Below are positions 56,994 through 64,000 of a stretch of DNA of 64,000 nt, piece after piece (positions within the stretch are counted from its first letter, which is position 1; each line of letters starts with the position of its first letter). The stretch lies in NCBI GenBank assembly GCA_029781135.1, contig JAKOXH010000038.1, forward strand, positions 1-64,000. Reading direction: 5' to 3'. The position numbers were made by a program, and so were the translations under genes. Under the pieces are notes generated by a model, which saw nothing but the letters and a program-made list of their open reading frames with translations, was not told where the DNA came from and did not search any database. Origin of the DNA: Planctomycetota bacterium. Its GTDB lineage: Bacteria; Planctomycetota; Planctomycetia; Pirellulales; Lacipirellulaceae.

Positions 56994-57341
56994 AATTGAC
57001 TCGACTTTGAAAACAGATGATTGCAAATGATTAAGACCGCAGCTGGTTTCAGCCAGCGATACTTCGTGTTAAGCCCACAGCGTAGCCCCAGAAAAGAATT
57101 GGTGCCCCTCCCACTTTGATTCTACCGTAACCCCTGCAAAAACGGCAACGAGAGCAAGCGCACATATTTCACGTTTTAGCGCAGTAGCTTTCCGCGAACG
57201 TATGATCGGCCGGCCGGGCGCCACACGTTTGGTCTTCGCCATTCCACGCCGTTGCCACTCCTAGGTCGCCGCCGCACCAATAAAAAACCGGCGGAGTTCC
57301 CTCCGCCGGTCTGATGATGGTTCTTACGGTATAGGCCAACC
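56994..57341. other. Intergenic region with terminator
   Basis: These 348 bp lie between the DUF1559 start and the stop of the autotransporter-repeat gene, both on the minus strand. The terminator at 57281-57310 is the only clear element; the rest should carry the DUF1559 promoter. Confidence 0.5.
57281..57310 (-). terminator. Rho-independent terminator of the large PEP-CTERM gene
   Basis: ACCGGCGGAG / CTCCGCCGGT is a perfect 10-bp stem with a 4-base loop. On the minus strand it is followed by TTTTTTA, 31 bp after the stop codon. Confidence 0.95.
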
Positions 57342-59552
57342 TTAGTGAGTGCGCCGAGCGATGTACAAACTGCCCAACACCACCCACAGTAATGTGACCG
57401 TGGCCGGCTCCGGCACCGCTCCGGCACCCAAGGCCGAGCCACTGCCCGACGTGTTGCCGAACCGAGCACGCCATTCGGTGTAATCCTCAGGGGTAACCGA
57501 GCCAATGGTAACCACTTCGTTCTGCAGCGGGCCACCGTTGCGCCAGAGCACGTAGTCGGCCGCATCGACGACGCCGTTGTTGTTGTAGTCGCCCGGCACG
57601 CCCACGACGGTCGAGGTGACGGACAGGTCGACCGAAGTGTTAGCAACATTGTCCACCAGGTTGAACGTGAAGCCGGCGGGCGTCGTCCCCAAAGCGAGGT
57701 TGGCAAAAGCCCCGCCCAGCGCACCAGCGTAATCGAGGATTTTGTAGGTACCGGTTGCCAAGCCGCCGGCATTGGTGACGTTGATCGTACCGCCGCTGAT
57801 CGTTGTCGATCCGCCGACGTTGATCAGGTCGCCCGTGGTGGGAGCGCCGAGATCGATATTGAGCAGCGAACCGGCGCTGAGCGTGAGGCCGCCATTGAGC
57901 GACAAAGTTCCGATACCACCGGTTGTGGCCCCAGGGGCGAGAGCAGCCCCGCTTTCGACCGTTACCGCGCCAGAAACGCTGCCTGTGCCGCCGAGCGTGC
58001 CGTTCGTGCCCAACGTGGCCGACAAGGTCTTCACGTTGACGGCACCCGTGCCCGTGCCGGAGCCGCTCGTGTTGTTGACGATCAGTTTGCCGTAAATATC
58101 GGTCCCGCCGCCATAGGTATGAGCGCCAGTGGTCGTCAGCGTACCGTCACCCATCTTCACGAGCTTGCCAGGGCCGGAGATCACGCCGTTGTAAGTGAGG
58201 GTGTTACCGCCGGAGGCGATGTTGATCCGGCCATCGGTCGTGCCGGCCAACGTGATACCGCGATTGGCGCCGAGCGTGGTGGTGCCCGAGAAGTTAAGCT
58301 GGCTGACGGTGCCCGTGGAAGGCGCGGCTCCGCCGATCGTGATGCTATCGGCCACGAACGAGCCGGGGACCGCACCCAAGGCATCGGCGCTGGGTACGGT
58401 GAGCGTGCTCCGCAGCACGACGAGCTTGCCGGTGAACGTGTTGACGTTGTTGGTATTGCTCAGCGTGAACGTCGGGTTCGAAGCAGCGGTTGAGGTTGGG
58501 CTGCCGATAGAAAGCGTGCCGGAACCCGAGATGGGGCCAGGAATACTCAGGCCCGCGCCGGCGCCGTGATCGAGATAACCGCCATTCGCGGTGACCGTGA
58601 TGCCACGATTCGCGTGGAGTGTGACGGTTGTGTTCGTGCCAATACCGCCACCATCCAAGGTGATCGCATCGGGGAGTACGGCGAGCGGAACAGCGCCAAA
58701 GGCCGTTTCCCGAACCGTGCCATCTTGCGTGCCGTTGCGTAGCCGATAAGCACCCTGCTTGACTACGAGCTTGGCAAAGGTAAACAGATCTTGGCTATGG
58801 ATGCGCGGTGCACCGGCAGTAAAGTCTTGATCGGTAACGCCAATACCGATTTGATCGGGGCCAATTTTTACCAGTGTCCCCGCGCCGCCGTTCGTGGTCG
58901 TGCCGCCAGTACCCGTGATAACACCCGCAAAAATCGAAACCTTGTTGTCGGGTACGCCGTCCTGATCGTCGTAGCCAATGTAGCCGATGCCATTCACCTC
59001 CAGGCCCTTTTGCCCGCCGCCATCGCCAGTGGTGGTGTTGGCATTCAGACCGATAAAGCTACCGGCGTTACCGGTATTCGTTTGCATTAGCGTGCCGCCA
59101 TTGAGCACGACTTTGCCAGCGCCCGTGTTAAGCCGCAGGGTGCTGTTGATATCCAAGGTGGCGCCTGCGTTGATCGTGACCGTTCCCGCGCCTGTATCCG
59201 CAGTGCCATCACGGAATTGCACTCGGCCATCTTCAACGACGATGGAAGCCGCGGTCTGTGTGCCGCTGATTGAAACAATGCCATCGGCCGTCGGATCGGT
59301 GCCAGCCGAAAAAACAGCATTGTCGCCCGCCACCCAAGCGTTCGTCGCTGCATTGCCAGTGGGGTCGGTGCTCCAAAACGGATCGGTGCCCCAGATGCCG
59401 TCGTAAAAGCCGCCGCCATCGGGCCCACCCCCAGCCGCGTTACCGTTGACGTCCCAATACACGGTGCTCTGCCCGTGAGCCGTATAAAGACCGACGCTCA
59501 ACACCAGCAGTAACGCCGTTGCCACAGAAGTTAGGATTTTCATAGTCCGCAT
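57342..59552 (-). CDS. Large PEP-CTERM protein with autotransporter-associated beta-strand repeats
   Basis: This 736-aa secreted protein has a signal peptide (1-27, ending TAHGQ), then several autotransporter-associated beta-strand repeats (TGAGTVTINAGATLDI, GGTGSVSGAVTVESGAALAPG, GLTLSAGSLLNIDLG) building a solenoid. A dockerin-like EF-hand follows (GDYNNNGVVDAADYVLWR), then PEP-CTERM VPEPATVTLLWVVLGSLY. There is no translocator barrel, so it is not a true autotransporter; exosortase sorting replaces it. ATG 59552 follows GGCGGAG; a second ATG at 59543 is possible. No enzyme domain is visible, suggesting a structural or adhesive surface protein. Confidence 0.85.
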   Translation of the reverse strand: MRTMKILTSVATALLLVLSVGLYTAHGQSTVYWDVNGNAAGGGPDGGGFYDGIWGTDPFWSTDPTGNAATNAWVAGDNAVFSAGTDPTADGIVSISGTQTAASIVVEDGRVQFRDGTADTGAGTVTINAGATLDINSTLRLNTGAGKVVLNGGTLMQTNTGNAGSFIGLNANTTTGDGGGQKGLEVNGIGYIGYDDQDGVPDNKVSIFAGVITGTGGTTTNGGAGTLVKIGPDQIGIGVTDQDFTAGAPRIHSQDLFTFAKLVVKQGAYRLRNGTQDGTVRETAFGAVPLAVLPDAITLDGGGIGTNTTVTLHANRGITVTANGGYLDHGAGAGLSIPGPISGSGTLSIGSPTSTAASNPTFTLSNTNNVNTFTGKLVVLRSTLTVPSADALGAVPGSFVADSITIGGAAPSTGTVSQLNFSGTTTLGANRGITLAGTTDGRINIASGGNTLTYNGVISGPGKLVKMGDGTLTTTGAHTYGGGTDIYGKLIVNNTSGSGTGTGAVNVKTLSATLGTNGTLGGTGSVSGAVTVESGAALAPGATTGGIGTLSLNGGLTLSAGSLLNIDLGAPTTGDLINVGGSTTISGGTINVTNAGGLATGTYKILDYAGALGGAFANLALGTTPAGFTFNLVDNVANTSVDLSVTSTVVGVPGDYNNNGVVDAADYVLWRNGGPLQNEVVTIGSVTPEDYTEWRARFGNTSGSGSALGAGAVPEPATVTLLWVVLGSLYIARRTH

Positions 59553-59963
59553 GACTCCGCCATAAGTGCCACAGATCACATCGAGATAAACACCAAGAGG
59601 GGCGGTCAAACGCCACTTGACCACTATTTCCAGCCTAACCGTCGCGAGCGAGGCCGCCAACGAAAATATGCGCAGTTTTTTCTCGTTTTTTCGCAAAATG
59701 AGTTACTTCGGTGCAAATGCTTTCCGACGTGGTTGCCGCGGTTACTTCGCGGCGTTTCACACTTGAAACCGCTGATTTTCGCAATCTCGTGTTAAACTCC
59801 GAGATGACCTCACCACCCCAATCGGGTTGCGTTGGTGACCACCATCCGGACCGGGGGGCGGTCCGCCTGCAATTCACAAGTCAACATCCACGACGCGATC
59901 GGCGAGAAAGCGTATATTGTCGATTAGCTGTGACCAAGTTCCGCAACCGAATCAATTCCTGTG
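59553..59963. other. Divergent intergenic region
   Basis: These 411 bp lie between the large PEP-CTERM gene (minus) and the EF-hand lipoprotein (plus) and should contain both promoters. I see no repeat from the families above and no gene; an AT-rich segment lies at 59660-59800. Confidence 0.45.
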
Positions 59964-60611
59964 ATGCTACGTCGCCGAAATCTTGCGGCCGTTATGGTGG
60001 GATTCGTTTCCTTCACGTTGTCCTCGTGCAATTGGGGCCCGGCCCGCATCAAGCAGCCCGCAATCAGTCCGTCGGGTGCCGGTGCTGCCGCCGTTGCGCA
60101 GTACGATAAAAACGGCGACGGCGTGATCTCGGGTGACGAGCTCAACGCCTCACCAGCCTTGAAGGCGGCACTGCCACGGCTCGATACGAACAAAGACGGC
60201 GGCGTCGGCGGCGATGAAATCGCCGAACGCGTGAACGCCTGGAAGGCTATGCGCACGGCGCTTGCTTCGGTACGTTGCCAAGTGACGCTCGATGGGCGGC
60301 CACTGCCAGGAGCTCAGGTAGTGTTCGAGCCGGAGCCGTTTTTAGGCGACCAAGTGAAGCGTGCAACCGGCGTCACGAATCAATTTGGAGATGCGGCCCC
60401 CACCATTGCGCCGGAAGATAAGCCAGATCCAAAACTGCCAGGCGGAGTCTATTTCGGATTGTACAAAGTGCGAATTTCGAAACAGACGAGCGGCCGCGAA
60501 ACGATTCCGGCTCGCTACAATACCGATACGATTCTTGGTCAAGAAGTGTCCTACGATGACCCGGCCATCAAGGGCAACAACATGGCGTTCGCTTTGAAGA
60601 GCGGTGGCTAA
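59964..60611 (+). CDS. EF-hand lipoprotein with transthyretin-like domain
   Basis: This 215-aa protein has a lipoprotein signal (LAAVMVGFVSFTLSSC), then two EF-hand loops, DKNGDGVISGDE (about 48-59) and DTNKDGGVGGDE (about 74-85), with Ca2+-ligand spacing, and a C-terminal beta domain (VRCQVTLDGRPLPGAQVVFEPEP...GGVYFGLYKVRISK). A combination of EF-hands with this module next to DUF1559 genes is a planctomycete habit. A GTG one codon upstream is an alternative start. It converges with the next DUF1559 gene (45 bp apart). Calcium binding is probable, function unknown. Confidence 0.82.
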   Translation: MLRRRNLAAVMVGFVSFTLSSCNWGPARIKQPAISPSGAGAAAVAQYDKNGDGVISGDELNASPALKAALPRLDTNKDGGVGGDEIAERVNAWKAMRTALASVRCQVTLDGRPLPGAQVVFEPEPFLGDQVKRATGVTNQFGDAAPTIAPEDKPDPKLPGGVYFGLYKVRISKQTSGRETIPARYNTDTILGQEVSYDDPAIKGNNMAFALKSGG

Positions 60612-60656
60612 GCGTTGCGCGGCTTAGTCCCGACCCGTTCAACAATCTTCCTGCTA

Positions 60657-61790
60657 TTATTGATTCCAGCTCGCCACATTGCCGTCCAAGCGGTTGGCAA
60701 GGTAGCGATGTGTATCGCGGTCGATATCATACGATATCGATTGCACAGAGCCGTCGCACATTGCCATGTTGAACGACCCCGCATGCGCACTGCCAAAGGC
60801 CAAGAAGCCGGGGTTATCTACGCCGGGCACGTCCTGCCGTGGTTGATAATCTTCCGCCTGATAACTGCTGGCAGGATTCCAGGCGACACGGTGGTTTTCC
60901 CATTCGAAGCCGGCCCATACACCTTGATTATCGCCGTAGAAACCGTTGCCGCCGGGGAGCAGGTTTTCATAGCCATCCGGACTCATGAACCGCTCGCCGA
61001 CAAGGTAGGTATTCGCCGTGCCGTCGGTGATGTTCTTCGAGCTGATCTCGCTGCGGTAATACATGATGCCAGTTTGGTAGAACCGCGTTTTCTTATCGTT
61101 AGTGGCCGTCCACATCGGATTTGCCAGATCGGCATAGTTCGCCGGTACCCAAAACTGGTCGGCTCCAAAGCCGTTGCCGGCGTGTGTTAGGGAGTCGCCG
61201 GAATTCGCGGCGTAATCGCCTTTGTTCACGGCCGCCAGCCGTTGCAGCCAGCCCTGTGCATAGAGTTGTCCCCAACTGTGTGGATAAAGCTTCGCCGGGC
61301 GACGAGAGGGACAGTGAAATATCGAGATGGGAGTTTGATGGAGTTGCTCACTCGCCGTCCTAAATCCGGGCGAAGTTAGTGCTAAGCCTTTTCCCAAGTC
61401 ATGCAGTGCCTGTTCTTCGATATAGGGCAGAACATTGTAGAACCAACTACCGGGCTGGTCGGGGCCAAATCCCTGGTTTGCGTCCGCAGTGTAGAACTTG
61501 CCCCAGCCGCCCGAGGGAAACGCCTTTTGCACATCGACGTGCAGCAAACATCCCAGGGATAGCTGCTTGAGATGGTTCTTGCACTGATTCCTGCGGGCTG
61601 CTTCGCGGGCCGCCTGCACCGCGGGAAGCAACAAGGCCACAAGTATGCCGATAATCGCAATCACTACCAGCAACTCAACGAGCGTGAAACCATATAGGGT
61701 AGTAGGTCCGCCGAGCCGAGGCGGACGATTTCGTCGGGCCGCTCGGCTCGCGGCTCCTATATAGCTAGAACCTGCTTTGCGCAATCGCAT
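60657..61790 (-). CDS. DUF1559 prepilin-like protein with repeat-derived leader
   Basis: This 377-aa protein has prepilin motif GFTLVELLVVIAIIGILVALLLPAVQ, AAREAARRNQCKNHLKQLSLGCL, and the DUF1559 end motif HAGSFNMAMCDGSVQSISYDID. The leader (about 33 residues) contains ASRAARRNRPPRLGGPT from a palindromic repeat (61702-61757) placed just before the cleavage site, as in the gene at 54106-55257. ATG 61790 follows GGAGGA at 8 bp. It lies 122 bp downstream of a PEP-CTERM gene, separated by a terminator, so it has its own promoter. Confidence 0.9.
   Translation of the reverse strand: MRLRKAGSSYIGAASRAARRNRPPRLGGPTTLYGFTLVELLVVIAIIGILVALLLPAVQAAREAARRNQCKNHLKQLSLGCLLHVDVQKAFPSGGWGKFYTADANQGFGPDQPGSWFYNVLPYIEEQALHDLGKGLALTSPGFRTASEQLHQTPISIFHCPSRRPAKLYPHSWGQLYAQGWLQRLAAVNKGDYAANSGDSLTHAGNGFGADQFWVPANYADLANPMWTATNDKKTRFYQTGIMYYRSEISSKNITDGTANTYLVGERFMSPDGYENLLPGGNGFYGDNQGVWAGFEWENHRVAWNPASSYQAEDYQPRQDVPGVDNPGFLAFGSAHAGSFNMAMCDGSVQSISYDIDRDTHRYLANRLDGNVASWNQ
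61702..61757. repeat. Palindromic repeat in a prepilin leader, copy 2
   Basis: Begins with the same GTAGGTCCGCCGAGCCGAGG as copy 1 (55151) and ends GGGCCGCTCGGCTCGCGG. It is in frame, at the same place in the coding sequence. Confidence 0.88.
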
Positions 61791-61830
61791 CGCGCAATCC
61801 TCCTCCACGTAGACGCCCCACATAGGAATA

Positions 61831-61871
61831 CAAAAGTGGCTGGCGCCCCGGTCGGTGCCGCGACGCCAGCC
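61831..61871 (-). terminator. Terminator of the beta-propeller PEP-CTERM gene
   Basis: GGCTGGCG / CGCCAGCC stem with a GC-rich 18-base loop that can pair further; on the minus strand a short ACTTTTG run follows. It begins 42 bp past the stop at 61913. The weak T-run lowers confidence. Confidence 0.65.
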
Positions 61872-61912
61872 TGTTGGAATTACCGATTAATCAGCGGTGC
61901 AAACCCCATGCC

Positions 61913-63748
61913 TTACAGAGCACGGCTCGCGCGGCGCGCACCAACGATCAGCAGCCCAACCGCCGCGATGACCAATGTGCCAGGCTCCGGAACGGAACTG
62001 CCCGAGAGCGAACCGCTGCCAGCCGTAGCACCGAAATTGGCACGCCAAGTATTGTAACCGGCCGGGTCGCCGCCATGACCGGCTGGATTATCCCGCCAGA
62101 GCACGTAATCCATGGCATCCACTTTACCGTCGCCGTTGTAGTCGCCAGATAAACTGACAGCGCCCGGAGACAAGTTAAACGTGCCGTTTGACGAGGTCGT
62201 GGCGATCCAGTTACCGCCAGGGCTGAGCACTTGGATCAACTGGGCCGAGCCAGCTGCATTGCCGGTGACCAAACCGCTGTCGGCCACATACACGTTACCG
62301 GCCGCATCGACTTCGACTTGTGCACCAGAAGTGTGGCCCAAAGTGTTGTTCACCAGTGGAACGGTGATCACGTTGGTGATCTGGCCGGCTTCCACGTGGA
62401 TATCGGGAATACCGTTGGCATCGAGCGGAATGATGTAGATCGCACCATCCCCGAGGCCATTCCGAGCTGCCAGATACGTCGAACGGTTCACAATCAGGTA
62501 CTTGCCGTCGTTCGAAATCGCCACGTCACGGGCGTAACGGAACATGTCCTGAATGTCGAGGGTTCCGCCCAACGGCGTTGTCGGGAAGCCGGGGTTGCCG
62601 TCGAGATTATTGTCGATCGACCACTGTAGTGACGACCAGGCTACGGTCGAACTGCCATCGCCGGGAGCGGTGAGAATCGTGAGGCAACTCTGGTCACCAT
62701 CGGCACGAGGTTCGGTCAAATACCACTTGTTAAATGTGGGGCTATAGGTCATGCCGGCAGCCACGCCGACGTTCAAATTCAAGAAATTCGAACGGTTGTC
62801 GGACGTCTTAGGAATATTCGTGGAATTGATCCACAATTGCGGTGCTTGGTCGTAGCTCGTCGCATTTCCGACGTTCCACTTCCAAATATTATTACCATTC
62901 GTGGCATTGATGGCGGTTTCGCCGTCACTGTCCATGTCTTCATCCATGCCGTAGACAACCAGATTGTTGCCGACACTGCCCGTGGTGTACACCTTGGCCG
63001 CGATGGAGCCATGGACTTCCTGACCGCTGCCGTTCACAAGCAACGGCGTAATACCGTCTTCGTTGGCCAGAACCAAACCGCCCGAGGTCAGATTCGGCGA
63101 CGCATACTTGATGCCGCCACGCGGATCGGACCAGTCGGCGACGATCAAATTGCCAGCCGCATCCAGGTTGAGACGCCATGGCGATGACGTGACACTGCCA
63201 TCGACCTGGAAGCCCGGGGCTTTCGCTTGTGTGGTGTCGTTGGCATCCGCGACCACGGCGAAATTATTGGCCAGGTCGACCCCTTTCATGTCCGCCGTCA
63301 AGGAGTAAATGCCGTCGCCTAGCAGCCGGCCTGCCTGCGTGGCCGCAGGGTTGGCATTACCCACGTATACCGTGCCGAAATATGCGAGGTTTGAGGCGCT
63401 CCTGTTAATTGCCAATCCGCTCGGCATCGTAAAATTCGTGAACGGGTTGCCGGCGCCGCTGATCGTCGTCCAGCCCGCCGCTGCATTCTTGGCAACCTTA
63501 ATATCGAATGTGCTGAAACCCGTCATATCAAACGTGTAACGTCCGGGTGCGACGGCACCCAGGTTGACCGGATTCGCGCCGTTCCGCAGAACGGTCACGT
63601 TATCCGCGGCTTCATTCACGACAAATTCCCAAGTGCTTCCCGTGGTATTGCGAATGTTTGCCGCGTAAGGGACGGCGAGCGCTGTAGATCCCGACGCGAT
63701 GAATAGCCCACCAACGAGTGATAACATCAATAAATGTCTGAGTTGCAT
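61913..63748 (-). CDS. PEP-CTERM protein with NHL-type beta-propeller and dockerin-like EF-hand
   Basis: This 611-aa secreted protein has a signal peptide (1-26, ALAVP), an N-terminal beta domain (AANIRNTTGSTWEFVVNEAADNVTVLRNG) and propeller blades (LNLDAAGNLIVADWSDPRGG, ARDVAISNDGKYLIVNRS, VEVDAAGNVYVADSG). A dockerin-like EF-hand (GDYNGDGKVDAMDYVLWR) precedes the PEP-CTERM VPEPGTLVIAAVGLLIVG and basic tail. Start 63748 has GGGAG 9 bp upstream; the frame reaching 63967 adds 73 residues with no signal character. Likely a surface protein; the ligand is unknown. Confidence 0.85.
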   Translation of the reverse strand: MQLRHLLMLSLVGGLFIASGSTALAVPYAANIRNTTGSTWEFVVNEAADNVTVLRNGANPVNLGAVAPGRYTFDMTGFSTFDIKVAKNAAAGWTTISGAGNPFTNFTMPSGLAINRSASNLAYFGTVYVGNANPAATQAGRLLGDGIYSLTADMKGVDLANNFAVVADANDTTQAKAPGFQVDGSVTSSPWRLNLDAAGNLIVADWSDPRGGIKYASPNLTSGGLVLANEDGITPLLVNGSGQEVHGSIAAKVYTTGSVGNNLVVYGMDEDMDSDGETAINATNGNNIWKWNVGNATSYDQAPQLWINSTNIPKTSDNRSNFLNLNVGVAAGMTYSPTFNKWYLTEPRADGDQSCLTILTAPGDGSSTVAWSSLQWSIDNNLDGNPGFPTTPLGGTLDIQDMFRYARDVAISNDGKYLIVNRSTYLAARNGLGDGAIYIIPLDANGIPDIHVEAGQITNVITVPLVNNTLGHTSGAQVEVDAAGNVYVADSGLVTGNAAGSAQLIQVLSPGGNWIATTSSNGTFNLSPGAVSLSGDYNGDGKVDAMDYVLWRDNPAGHGGDPAGYNTWRANFGATAGSGSLSGSSVPEPGTLVIAAVGLLIVGARRASRAL

Positions 63749-64000
63749 CAACAAGTTCTCCCATGAAATCAGTAACACGACGCCTTGTTTCCGAATGTGA
63801 AACGAGACCAATAGGCCGCGCACATGCAGCCGATCAAATGCAGAAAAGTGAATGTTTGCAGTAGCACCTCGACTGCTCAGCCAACGCTGCGAACGCGCGC
63901 TAACGGCCGAGAGCAGCCACAGGGCGCGAAGGAATGGTGGCCGCCCCACATATTCGGCCGCAACCAATTCGGAAGGCCTCGCTTACTGACCTCGCCCCAT
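63749..64000. other. Upstream region of the last gene, window edge
   Basis: These 252 bp have no recognisable gene or repeat. They should contain the promoter of the beta-propeller PEP-CTERM gene. Confidence 0.4.

Noticed and set aside
57342-59552. True type V autotransporter
   Set aside because: It has autotransporter-associated repeats but no C-terminal translocator barrel; it ends in a PEP-CTERM tail.

Overview
This window looks like a chromosomal segment of a planctomycete, probably of the Pirellulales type. It is moderately GC-rich. It carries several DUF1559 'type II secretion G-like' prepilins, six PEP-CTERM proteins (three with a dockerin-like EF-hand before the sorting tail), a DUF1207 protein, DUF1080 and Gfo/Idh/MocA genes, and many short palindromic interspersed repeats. 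No rRNA, tRNA or CRISPR array was recognised. The lineage is inferred from gene content, not from a marker gene.

Layout. 1-0.7 kb: the 3' part of an IS5-type transposase. 0.8-6.8 kb: a NYN/YacP-like nuclease, a membrane coiled-coil protein, a two-component pair (HTH-REC regulator, then histidine kinase) and mnmG. 6.9-12 kb: PEP-CTERM proteins, a truncated DnaB/RepA-like helicase and a Tat-exported unknown. 12-22 kb: DUF1207, trpD, nucleoside hydrolase, DUF533, triple-PDZ protein, YpfJ-like metalloprotease, LuxR-type HTH protein, HtrA-like protease and a DksA/TraR-type zinc-finger protein. 22.6-26.6 kb: one giant FHA-like/coiled-coil membrane protein. 26.8-33.3 kb: carbohydrate genes (GH127, Gfo/Idh/MocA, DUF4432, DUF1080).

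33.4-49.5 kb is the most interesting part: eleven genes on the minus strand, nearly all tied to breakdown and recycling of peptidoglycan. In order of transcription they are a DigH-like glycan hydrolase, an AmpG-like permease, a NagZ-like N-acetylglucosaminidase, DUF1611 (DgcN-like), a dipeptide/N-acetyl-Glu epimerase, a fused beta-lactamase/PG-binding/PBP5-like protein, an M19 dipeptidase, an M14 peptidase, SpmA, SpmB, an LD-carboxypeptidase and finally an alanine/Na+ symporter (twelve with the symporter). A secreted GH25 muramidase lies directly upstream. Together they could cleave wall glycan, import muropeptides, strip the sugar, trim the stem peptide and feed L-Ala, D-Glu and DAP to metabolism. 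52.6-64 kb: PEP-CTERM surface proteins interleaved with DUF1559 prepilins and small lipoproteins.

A second theme is repeats. At least eight palindromic or terminal-inverted-repeat families recur between genes. Some sit in frame inside genes (trpD, mnmG, two DUF1559 leader peptides), and two of them coincide with the broken end of the helicase gene. This resembles the Rickettsia palindromic elements that insert into proteins.
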